Origin: Cladorhizidae sp. MBARI D1340-BT2
Lineage: Eukaryota; Porifera; Demospongiae; Poecilosclerida; Cladorhizidae
Direction of reading: 5' to 3'
DNA length: 64,000 nucleotides
Assembly (NCBI GenBank): GCA_028752905.1
Contig: JAQNBH010000002.1
Span: 21,959,059 to 22,023,058, forward strand
In this document: positions 51,285-62,884 of the stretch, piece after piece
Position numbering within the stretch: the first letter of the stretch is position 1
How the letters are laid out: each line of letters opens with the position of its first letter
Made by a program: the position numbers and the translations under genes
Notes under the pieces: model-generated
Database searches by the model: none
Told to the model about the DNA's origin: nothing
Seen by the model: only the letters and a program-made list of their open reading frames with translations

Positions 51285-54200
51285 ACATGTTTAGCATCAA
51301 GTAAGAGTACAATTCATAACTGCCCTAATTAACAAGACCAAAGTCCCAGATTTTGTCAACTGATAGAGAAGGCCCTTATCTGCAACATGTCAACAGATTA
51401 TCAAGAAATGTAGTGGTTTTTCACTGGCAGGCCACCGCTTTGGCAACTGGAAAACGCCAGGAAAAATCCCAAACCTTACCACTTCAAATCACCATAACTT
51501 GCTAATACTTAGAGTACTCAAAATTTTGGCACGTACAAAAGACAGATAATTAGAAGAGCTATTCGGTGATATAAAAATTATCTTTTTTGGGTAAAGTGTA
51601 GCAAAGTTATGAGCTTCACGGCAAAAAAACAAGATTTTCGGGGGGAAAATGAGAAACATATAGACCAAATTAGGGCAAATATCAAGATAGAGAACACATA
51701 ATGAAACCTATCATTCGAATCATATCAAGTCCATTACAGTAAAGTGTGCAGAATATTATGGATGTTTGATATCAACAGAGAGCACAGAGAGAGACCTATC
51801 TTAATAGCTATATATCAAGTTTATTCAGTGAAGTGTGGAGAATCTATTTAGCATCAAGAGAGAGCAGAGAGAAACCTATCTTGTGATTCTATCAAGTCCA
51901 TTACTGTGAAGTATGTGGAATATACGGATGTTTGGTATCAAGAGAGAGAACAGAGAGAGGCCTACCTTTAGAGCTATATATCAAGTCTATTCAGTGAAGT
52001 GTGGAGAATCTATGAAGCTAACATGTTTAGCTCAAGATAGAGAACACTGAGAGATACCTATCTTGCAAGTCCATTACAGTGAAGTGTGCAGAATATATGG
52101 ATGTTTGGTATCAAGAGAGAGCACTTGGAGAGTCCTATCTTAATAGCTGTATAACAAGTCTATTCAGTGAAGTGTGGATAATCTACGAAGCTAACATGTT
52201 TAGCATCAAGTAAGAGTACAATTCATAACTGCCCTAATTAACAAGACCAAAGTCCCAGATTTTGTCAACTGATAGAGAAGGCCCTTATCTGCAACATGTG
52301 AACAGATTATCAATAAATGTAGTGGTTTTTCACTGGCAGGCCACCGCTTTGGCAACTGGAAAACGCCAGGAAAAATCCCAAACCTTACCACTTCAAATCA
52401 CCATAACTTGCTAATACTTAGAGTACTCAAAATTTTGGCACGTACAAAAGACAGATAATTAGAAGAGCTATTCGGTGATATAAAAATTATCTTTTTTGGG
52501 TAAAGTGTAGCAAAGTTATGAGCTTCACGGCAAAAAAACAAGATTTTCGGGGGGAAAATGAGAAACATATAGACCAAATTAGGGCAAATATCAAGATAGA
52601 GAACACATAATGAAACCTATCATTCGAATCATATCAAGTCCATTACAGTAAAGTGTGCAGAATATTATGGATGTTTGATATCAACAGAGAGCACAGAGAG
52701 AGACCTATCTTAATAGCTATATATCAAGTTTATTCAGTGAAGTGTGGAGAATCTATTTAGCATCAAGAGAGAGCAGAGAGAAACCTATCTTGTGATTCTA
52801 TCAAGTCCATTACTGTGAAGTATGTGGAATATACGGATGTTTGGTATCAAGAGAGAGAACAGAGAGAGGCCTACCTTTAGAGCTATATATCAAGTCTATT
52901 CAGTGAAGTGTGGAGAATCTATGAAGCTAACATGTTTAGCTCAAGATAGAGAACACTGAGAGATACCTATCTTGCAAGTCCATTACAGTGAAGTGTGCAG
53001 AATATATGGATGTTTGGTATCAAGAGAGAGCACTTGGAGAGTCCTATCTTAATAGCTGTATAACAAGTCTATTCAGTGAAGTGTGGATAATCTACGAAGC
53101 TAACATGTTTAGCATCAAGTAAGAGTACAATTCATAACTGCCCTAATTAACAAGACCAAAGTCCCAGATTTTGTCAACTGATAGAGAAGGCCCTTATCTG
53201 CAACATGTGAACAGATTATCAATAAATGTAGTGGTTTTTCACTGGCAGGCCACCGCTTTGGCAACTGGAAAACGCCAGGAAAAATCCCAAACCTTACCAC
53301 TTCAAATCACCATAACTTGCTAATACTTAGAGTACTCAAAATGTTGGCACGTACAAAAGACAGATAATTAGAAGAGCTATCCGGTGATATAAAAATTATC
53401 TTTTTTGGGTAAAGTGTAGCAAAGTTATGAGCTTCACGGCAAAAAAACAAGATTTTCGGGGGGGAAATGAGAAACATATAGACCAAATTAGGGCAAATAT
53501 CAAGATAGAGAACACATAATGAAACCTATCATTCGAATCATATCAAGTCCATTACAGTAAAGTGTGCAGAATATTATGGATGTTTGATATCAACAGAGAG
53601 CACAGAGAGAGACCTATCTTAATAGCTATATATCAAGTTTATTCAGTGAAGTGTGGAGAATCTATTTAGCATCAAGAGAGAGCAGAGAGAAACCTATCTT
53701 GTGATTCTATCAAGTCCATTACTGTGAAGTATGTGGAATATACGGATGTTTGGTATCAAGAGAGAGAACAGAGAGAGGCCTACCTTTAGAGCTATATATC
53801 AAGTCTATTCAGTGAAGTGTGGAGAATCTATGAAGCTAACATGTTTAGCTCAAGATAGAGAACACTGAGAGATACCTATCTTGCAAGTCCATTACAGTGA
53901 AGTGTGCAGAATATATGGATGTTTGGTATCAAGAGAGAGCACTTGGAGAGTCCTATCTTAATAGCTGTATAACAAGTCTATTCAGTGAAGTGTGGATAAT
54001 CTACGAAGCTAACATGTTTAGCATCAAGTAAGAGTACAATTCATAACTGCCCTAATTAACAAGACCAAAGTCCCAGATTTTGTCAACTGATAGAGAAGGC
54101 CCTTATCTGCAACATGTGAACAGATTATCAATAAATGTAGTGGTTTTTCACTGGCAGGCCACCGCTTTGGCAACTGGAAAACGCCAGGAAAAATCCCAAA

Positions 54201-54920
54201 CCTTACCACTTCAAATCACCATAACTTGCTAATACTTAGAGTACTCAAAATGTTGGCACGTACAAAAGACAGATAATTAGAAGAGCTATCCGGTGATATA
54301 AAAATTATCTTTTTTGGGTAAAGTGTAGAAAAGTTATGAGCTTCACGGCAAAAAAACAAGATTTTCGGGGGGGAAATGAGAAACATATAGACCAAATTAG
54401 GGCAAATATCAAGATAGAGAACACATAATGAAACCTATCATTCGAATCATATCAAGTCCATTACAGTAAAGTGTGCAGAATATTATGGATGTTTGATATC
54501 AACAGAGAGCACAGAGAGAGACCTATCTTAATAGCTATATATCAAGTTTATTCAGTGAAGTGTGGAGAATCTATTTAGCATCAAGAGAGAGCAGAGAGAA
54601 ACCTATCTTGTGATTCTATCAAGTCCATTACTGTGAAGTATGCGGAATATACGGATGTTTGGTATCAAGAGAGAGAACAGAGAGAGGCCTACCTTTAGAG
54701 CTATATATCAAGTCTATTCAGTCAAGTGTGGAGAATCTATGAAGCTAACATGTTTAGCTCAAGATAGAGAACACTGAGAGATACCTATCTTGCAAGTCCA
54801 TTACAGTGAAGTGTGCAGAATATATGGATGTTTGGTATCAAGAGAGAGCACTTGGAGAGTCCTATCTTAATAGCTGTATAACAAGTCTATTCAGTGAAGT
54901 GTGGATAATCTACGAAGCTA
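51285..54920 (+). repeat. Run of four consecutive AB units (909 bp x4)
   Basis: Unit starts are 51285, 52194, 53103 and 54012. B modules lie at 51688-52193, 52597-53102, 53506-54011 and 54415-54920. The first three share gtagcaaagtt in A and gtatgtgg in B; the fourth has the usual gtagaaaag and gtatgcgg and carries tcagtcaagtg, otherwise seen only in the first ~10 kb. This AB run interrupts an otherwise A-rich right half. In the unit at 51285, acatgtcaacag (about 51387) places a stop codon in the antisense open frame. Confidence 0.92.
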
Positions 54921-57844
54921 ACATGTTTAGCATCAAGTAAGAGTACAATTCATAACTGCCCTAATTAACAAGACCAAAGTCCCAGATTTTGTCAACTGAT
55001 AGAGAAGGCCCTTATCTGCAGCATGTGAACAGATTATCAATAAATGTAGTGGTTTTTCACTGGCAGGCCACCGCTTTGGCAACTGGAAAACGCCAGGAAA
55101 AATCCCAAACCTTAACACTTCAAATCACCATAACTTGCTAATACTTAGAGTACTCAAAATTTTGGCACGTACAAAAGACAGATAATTAGAAGGGCTATCC
55201 GGTGATATAAAAATTATCTTTTTTGGATAAAGTGTAGAAAAGTTATGAGCTTCACGGCCAAAAAACAAGATTTTCGGGGGGAAAATGAGAAACATATAGA
55301 CCAAATTAGGGCAAATATCAAGAACATGTTTAGCATCAAGTAAGAGTACAATTCATAACTGCCCTAATTAACAAGACCAAAGTCCCAGATTTTGTCAACT
55401 GATAGAGAAGGCCCTTATCTGCAACATGTGAACAGATTATCAATAAATGTAGTGGTTTTTCACTGGCAGGCCACCGCTTTGGCAACTGGAAAACGCCAGG
55501 AAAAATCACAAACCTTACCACTTCAAATCATCATAACTTCCTAATACTTAGAGTACTCAAAACTTTGGCACATACAAAAGACAGATAATTAGAAGGGCCA
55601 TCCGGTGATATAAAAATTATCTTTTTGGGGTAAAGTGTAGAATAGTTATGAGCTTCACGGCAAAAAAACAAGATTTTCGGGGGGGAAATGAGAAACATAT
55701 AGACCAAATTAGGGCAAATATCAAGAACATGTTTAGCATCAAGTAAGAGTACAATTCATAACTGCCCTAATTAACAAGACCAAAGTCCCAGATTTTGTCA
55801 ACTGATAGAGAAGGCCCTTATCTGCAACATGTGAACAGATTATCAATAAATGTAGTGGTTTTTCACTGGCAGGCCACCGCTTTGGCAACTGGAAAACGCC
55901 AGGAAAAATCCCAAACCTTACCACTTCAAATCACCATAACTTGCTAATACTTAGAGTACTCAAAATTTTGGCACGTATAAAAGACAGATAATTAGAAGAG
56001 CTATCCGGTGATATAAAAATTATCTTTTTTGGGTAAAGTGTAGAAAAGTTATGAGCTTCACGGCAAAAAAACAAGATTTTCGGGGGGAAAATGAGAAACA
56101 TATAGACCAAATTAGGGCAAATATCAAGATAGAGAACACATAATGAAACCTATCATTCGAATCATATCAAGTCCATTACAGTAAAGTGTGCAGAATATTA
56201 TGGATGTTTGATATCAACAGAGAGCACAGAGAGAGACCTATCTTAATAGCTATATATCAAGTTTATTCAGTGAAGTGTGGAGAATCTATTTAGCATCAAG
56301 AGAGAGCAGAGAGAAACCTATCTTGTGATTCTATCAAGTCCATTACTGTGAAGTATGTGGAATATACGGATGTTTGGTATCAAGAGAGAGAACAGAGAGA
56401 GGCCTACCTTTAGAGCTATATATCAAGTCTATTCAGTGAAGTGTGGAGAATCTATGAAGCTAACATGTTTAGCTCAAGATAGAGAACACTGAGAGATACC
56501 TATCTTGCAAGTCCATTACAGTGAAGTGTGCAGAATATATGGATGTTTGGTATCAAGAGAGAGCACTTGGAGAGTCCTATCTTAATAGCTGTATAACAAG
56601 TCTATTCAGTGAAGTGTGGATAATCTACGAAGCTAACATGTTTAGCATCAAGTAAGAGTACAATTCATAACTGCCCTAATTAACAAGACCAAAGTCCCAG
56701 ATTTTGTCAACTGATAGAGAAGGCCCTTATCTGCAACATGTGAACAGATTATCAATAAATGTAGTGGTTTTTCACTGGCAGGCCACCGCTTTGGCAACTG
56801 GAAAACGCCAGGAAAAATCCCAAACCTTACCACTTCAAATCACCATAACTTGCTAATACTTAGAGTACTCAAAATTTTGGCACGTACAAAAGACAGATAA
56901 TTAGAAGGGCTATCCGGTGATATAAAAATTATCTTTTTTGGATAAAGTGTAGAAAAGTTATGAGCTTCACGGCCAAAAAACAAGATTTTCGGGGGGAAAA
57001 TGAGAAACATATAGACCAAATTAGGGCAAATATCAAGAACATGTTTAGCATCAAGTAAGAGTACAATTCATAACTGCCCTAATTAACAAGACCAAAGTCC
57101 CAGATTTTGTCAACTGATAGAGAAGGCCCTTATCTGCAACATGTGAACAGATTATCAATAAATGTAGTGGTTTTTCACTGGCAGGCCACCGCTTTGGCAA
57201 CTGGAAAACGCCAGGAAAAATCACAAACCTTACCACTTCAAATCATCATAACTTCCTAATACTTAGAGTACTTAAAACTTTGGCACATACAAAAGACAGA
57301 TAATTAGAAGGGCCATCCGGTGATATAAAAATGATCTTTTTGGGGTAAAGTGTAGAATAGTTATGAGCTTCACGGCAAAAAAACAAGATTTTCGGGGGGG
57401 AAATGAGAAACATATAGACCAAATTAGGGCAAATATCAAGAACATGTTTAGCATCAAGTAAGAGTACAATTCATAACTGCCCTAATTAACAAGACCAAAG
57501 TCCCAGATTTTGTCAACTGATAGAGAAGGCCCTTATCTGCAACATGTGAACAGATTATCAATAAATGTAGTGGTTTTTCACTGGCAGGCCACCGCTTTGG
57601 CAACTGGAAAACGCCAGGAAAAATCCCAAACCTTAACACTTCAAATCACCATAACTTGCTAATACTTAGAGTACTCAAAATTTTGGCACGTACAAAAGAC
57701 AGATAATTAGAAGGGCTATCCGGTGATATAAAAATTATCTTTTTTGGATAAAGTGTAGAAAAGTTATGAGCTTCACGGCCAAAAAACAAGATTTTCGGGG
57801 GGAAAATGAGAAACATATAGACCAAATTAGGGCAAATATCAAGA
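54921..57844 (+). repeat. Mixed segment A,A,AB,A,A,A
   Basis: Unit starts are 54921 (A, gamma tail, gcagcatgtg), 55324 (A, alpha), 55727 (AB, B 56130-56635), 56636 (A, gamma tail without cttaacac), 57039 (A, alpha with aaaaatgatctt) and 57442 (A, gamma). The AB unit has gtataaaag and gtatgtgg, like those at 29106 and 38174. Confidence 0.87.
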
Positions 57845-60800
57845 ACATGTTTAGCATCAAGTAAGAGTACAATTGATAACTGCCCTAATTAACAAGACCA
57901 AAGTCCCAGATTTTGTCAACTGATAAAGAAGGCCCTTATCTGCAACATGTGAACAGATTATCAATAAATGTAGTGGTTTTTCACTGGCAGGCCACCGCTT
58001 TGGCAACTGGAAAACGCCAGGAAAAATCCCAAACCTTACCACTTCAAATCACCATAACTTGCTAATACTTAGAGTACTCAAAATGTTGGCACGTACAAAA
58101 GACAGATAATTAGAAGAGCTATCCGGTGATATAAAAATTATCTTTTTTGGGTAAAGTGTAGAAAAGTTATGAGCTTCACGGCAAAAAAACAAGATTTTCG
58201 GGGGGGAAATGAGAAACATATAGACCAAATTAGGGCAAATATCAAGATAGAGAACACATAATGAAACCTATCATTCGAATCATATCAAGTCCATTACAGT
58301 AAAGTGTGCAGAATATTATGGATGTTTGATATCAACAGAGAGCACAGAGAGAGACCTATCTTAATAGCTATATATCAAGTTTATTCAGTGAAGTGTGGAG
58401 AATCTATTTAGCATCAAGAGAGAGCAGAGAGAAACCTATCTTGTGATTCTATCAAGTCCATTACTGTGAAGTATGCGGAATATACGGTTGTTTGGTATCA
58501 AGAGAGAGAACAGAGAGAGGCCTACCTTTAGAGCTATATATCAAGTCTATTCAGTGAAGTGTGGAGAATCTATGAAGCTAACATGTTTAGCTCAAGATAG
58601 AGAACACTGAGAGATACCTATCTTGCAAGTCCATTACAGTGAAGTGTGCAGAATATATGGATGTTTGGTATCAAGAGAGAGCACTTGGAGAGTCCTATCT
58701 TAATAGCTGTATAACAAGTCTATTCAGTGAAGTGTGGATAATCTACGAAGCTAACATGTTTAGCATCAAGTAAGAGTACAATTCATAACTGCCCTAATTA
58801 ACAAGACCAAAGTCCCAGATTTTGTCAACTGATAGAGAAGGCCCTTATCTGCAGCATGTGAACAGATTATCAATAAATGTAGTGGTTTTTCACTGGCAGG
58901 CCACCGCTTTGGCAACTGGAAAACGCCAGGAAAAATCCCAAACCTTAACACTTCAAATCACCATAACTTGCTAATACTTAGAGTACTCAAAATTTTGGCA
59001 CGTACAAAAGACAGATAATTAGAAGGGCTATTCGGTGATATAAAAATTATCTTTTTTGGGTAAAGTGTAGAAAAGTTATGAGCTTCACGGCAAAAAAACA
59101 AGATTTTCGGGGGGAAAATGAGAAACATATAGACCAAATTAGGGCAAATATCAAGAACATGTTTAGCATCAAGTAAGAGTACAATTCATAACTGCCCTAA
59201 TTAACAAGACCAAAGTCCCAGATTTTGTCAACTGATAGAGAAGGCCCTTATCTGCAACATGTGAACAGATTATCAATAAATGTAGTGGTTTTCACTGACA
59301 GGCCACCGCTTTGGCAACTGGAAAACGCCAGGAAAGATCCCAAACCTTAACACTTCAAATCACCATAACTTGCTAATACTTAGAGTACTCAAAATGTTGG
59401 CACGTACAAAAGACAGATAATTAGAAGGGCTATCCGGTGATATAAAAATTATCTTTTTTGGATAAAGTGTAGAAAAGTTATGAGCTTCACGGCCAAAAAA
59501 CAAGATTTTCGGGGGGAAAATGAGAAACATATAGACCAAATTAGGGCAAATATCAAGAACATGTTTAGCATCAAGTAAGAGTACAATTCATAACTGCCCT
59601 AATTAACAAGACCAAAGTCCCAGATTTTGTCAACTGATAGAGAAGGCCCTTATCAGCAACATGTGAACAGATTATCAATAAATGTAGTGGTTTTTCACTG
59701 GCAGGCCACCGCTTTGGCAACTGGAAAACGCCAGGAAAAATCACAAACCTTACCACTTCAAATCATCATAACTTCCTAATACTTAGAGTACTTAAAACTT
59801 TGGCACATACAAAAGACAGATAATTAGAAGGGCCATCCGGTGATATAAAAATGATCTTTTTGGGGTAAAGTGTAGAATAGTTATGAGCTTCACGGCAAAA
59901 AAACAAGATTTTCGGGGGGGAAATGAGAAACATATAGACCAAATTAGGGCAAATATCAAGAACATGTTTAGCATCAAGTAAGAGTACAATTCATAACTGC
60001 CCTAATTAACAAGACCAAAGTCCCAGATTTTGTCAACTGATAGAGAAGGCCCTTATCTGCAACATGTGAACAGATTATCAATAAATGTAGTGGTTTTTCA
60101 CTGGCAGGCCACCGCTTTGGCAACTGGAAAACGCCAGGAAAAATCCCAAACCTTAACACTTCAAATCACCATAACTTGCTAATACTTAGAGTACTCAAAA
60201 TTTTGGCACGTACAAAAGACAGATAATTAGAAGGGCTATCCGGTGATATAAAAATTATCTTTTTTGGATAAAGTGTAGAAAAGTTATGAGCTTCACGGCC
60301 AAAAAACAAGATTTTCGGGGGGAAAATGAGAAACATATAGACCAAATTAGGGCAAATATCAAGAACATGTTTAGCATCAAGTAAGAGTACAATTGATAAC
60401 TGCCCTAATTAACAAGACCAAAGTCCCAGATTTTGTCAACTGATAGAGAAGGCCCTTATCTGCAACATGTGAACAGATTATCAATAAATGTAGTGGTTTT
60501 TCACTGGCAGGCCACCGCTTTGGCAACTGGAAAACGCCAGGAAAAATCCCAAACCTTACCACTTCAAATCACCATAACTTGCTAATACTTAGAGTACTCA
60601 AAATGTTGGCACGTACAAAAGACAGATAATTAGAAGAGCTATCCGGTGATATAAAAATTATCTTTTTTGGGTAAAGTGTAGAAAAGTTATGAGCTTCACG
60701 GCAAAAAAACAAGATTTTCGGGGGGAAAATGAGAAACATATAGACCAAATTAGGGCAAATATCAAGATAGAGAACACATAATGAAACCTATCATTCGAAT

Positions 60801-62884
60801 CATATCAAGTCCATTACAGTAAAGTGTGCAGAATATTATGGATGTTTGATATCAACAGAGAGCACAGAGAGAGACCTATCTTAATAGCTATATATCAAGT
60901 TTATTCAGTGAAGTGTGGAGAATCTATTTAGCATCAAGAGAGAGCAGAGAGAAACCTATCTTGTGATTCTATCAAGTCCATTACTGTGAAGTATGCGGAA
61001 TATACGGATGTTTGGTATCAAGAGAGAGAACAGAGAGAGGCCTACCTTTAGAGCTATATATCAAGTCTATTCAGTGAAGTGTGGAGAATCTATGAAGCTA
61101 ACATGTTTAGCTCAAGATAGAGAACACTGAGAGATACCTATCTTGCAAGTCCATTACAGTGAAGTGTGCAGAATATATGGATGTTTGGTATCAAGAGAGA
61201 GCACTTGGAGAGTCCTATCTTAATAGCTGTATAACAAGTCTATTCAGTGAAGTGTGGATAATCTACGAAGCTAACATGTTTAGCATCAAGTAAGAGTACA
61301 ATTCATAACTGCCCTAATTAACAAGACCAAAGTCCCAGATTTTGTCAACTGATAGAGAAGGCCCTTATCTGCAGCATGTGAACAGATTATCAATAAATGT
61401 AGTGGTTTTTCACTGGCAGGCCACCGCTTTGGCAACTGGAAAACGCCAGGAAAAATCCCAAACCTTAACACTTCAAATCACCATAACTTGCTAATACTTA
61501 GAGTACTCAAAATTTTGGCACGTACAAAAGACAGATAATTAGAAGGGCTATTCGGTGATATAAAAATTATCTTTTTTGGGTAAAGTGTAGAAAAGTTATG
61601 AGCTTCACGGCAAAAAAACAAGATTTTCGGGGGGAAAATGAGAAACATATAGACCAAATTAGGGCAAATATCAAGAACATGTTTAGCATCAAGTAAGAGT
61701 ACAATTCATAACTGCCCTAATTAACAAGACCAAAGTCCCAGATTTTGTCAACTGATAGAGAAGGCCCTTATCTGCAACATGTGAACAGATTATCAATAAA
61801 TGTAGTGGTTTTCACTGACAGGCCACCGCTTTGGCAACTGGAAAACGCCAGGAAAGATCCCAAACCTTAACACTTCAAATCACCATAACTTGCTAATACT
61901 TAGAGTACTCAAAATGTTGGCACGTACAAAAGACAGATAATTAGAAGGGCTATCCGGTGATATAAAAATTATCTTTTTTGGATAAAGTGTAGAAAAGTTA
62001 TGAGCTTCACGGCCAAAAAACAAGATTTTCGGGGGGAAAATGAGAAACATATAGACCAAATTAGGGCAAATATCAAGAACATGTTTAGCATCAAGTAAGA
62101 GTACAATTCATAACTGCCCTAATTAACAAGACCAAAGTCCCAGATTTTGTCAACTGATAGAGAAGGCCCTTATCAGCAACATGTGAACAGATTATCAATA
62201 AATGTAGTGGTTTTTCACTGGCAGGCCACCGCTTTGGCAACTGGAAAACGCCAGGAAAAATCACAAACCTTACCACTTCAAATCATCATAACTTCCTAAT
62301 ACTTAGAGTACTTAAAACTTTGGCACATACAAAAGACAGATAATTAGAAGGGCCATCCGGTGATATAAAAATGATCTTTTTGGGGTAAAGTGTAGAATAG
62401 TTATGAGCTTCACGGCAAAAAAACAAGATTTTCGGGGGGGAAATGAGAAACATATAGACCAAATTAGGGCAAATATCAAGAACATGTTTAGCATCAAGTA
62501 AGAGTACAATTCATAACTGCCCTAATTAACAAGACCAAAGTCCCAGATTTTGTCAACTGATAGAGAAGGCCCTTATCTGCAACATGTGAACAGATTATCA
62601 ATAAATGTAGTGGTTTTTCACTGGCAGGCCACCGCTTTGGCAACTGGAAAACGCCAGGAAAAATCCCAAACCTTAACACTTCAAATCACCATAACTTGCT
62701 AATACTTAGAGTACTCAAAATTTTGGCACGTACAAAAGACAGATAATTAGAAGGGCTATCCGGTGATATAAAAATTATCTTTTTTGGATAAAGTGTAGAA
62801 AAGTTATGAGCTTCACGGCCAAAAAACAAGATTTTCGGGGGGAAAATGAGAAACATATAGACCAAATTAGGGCAAATATCAAGA
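57845..62884 (+). repeat. Higher-order repeat, 2520 bp x2 (AB,A,A,A,A), second type
   Basis: Copies span 57845-60364 and 60365-62884 (909+403+402+403+403). Unit starts are 57845, 58754, 59157, 59559, 59962; 60365, 61274, 61677, 62079, 62482. B modules lie at 58248-58753 and 60768-61273. Each copy has acaattgataac in the AB, gcagcatgtg in the first A, a beta head with gamma tail in the second (402 bp), ttatcagcaac with alpha in the third, and gamma in the fourth. By eye the copies differ at only a few sites: about 57926, the G/A tract near 58206, and about 58488. Confidence 0.93.
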
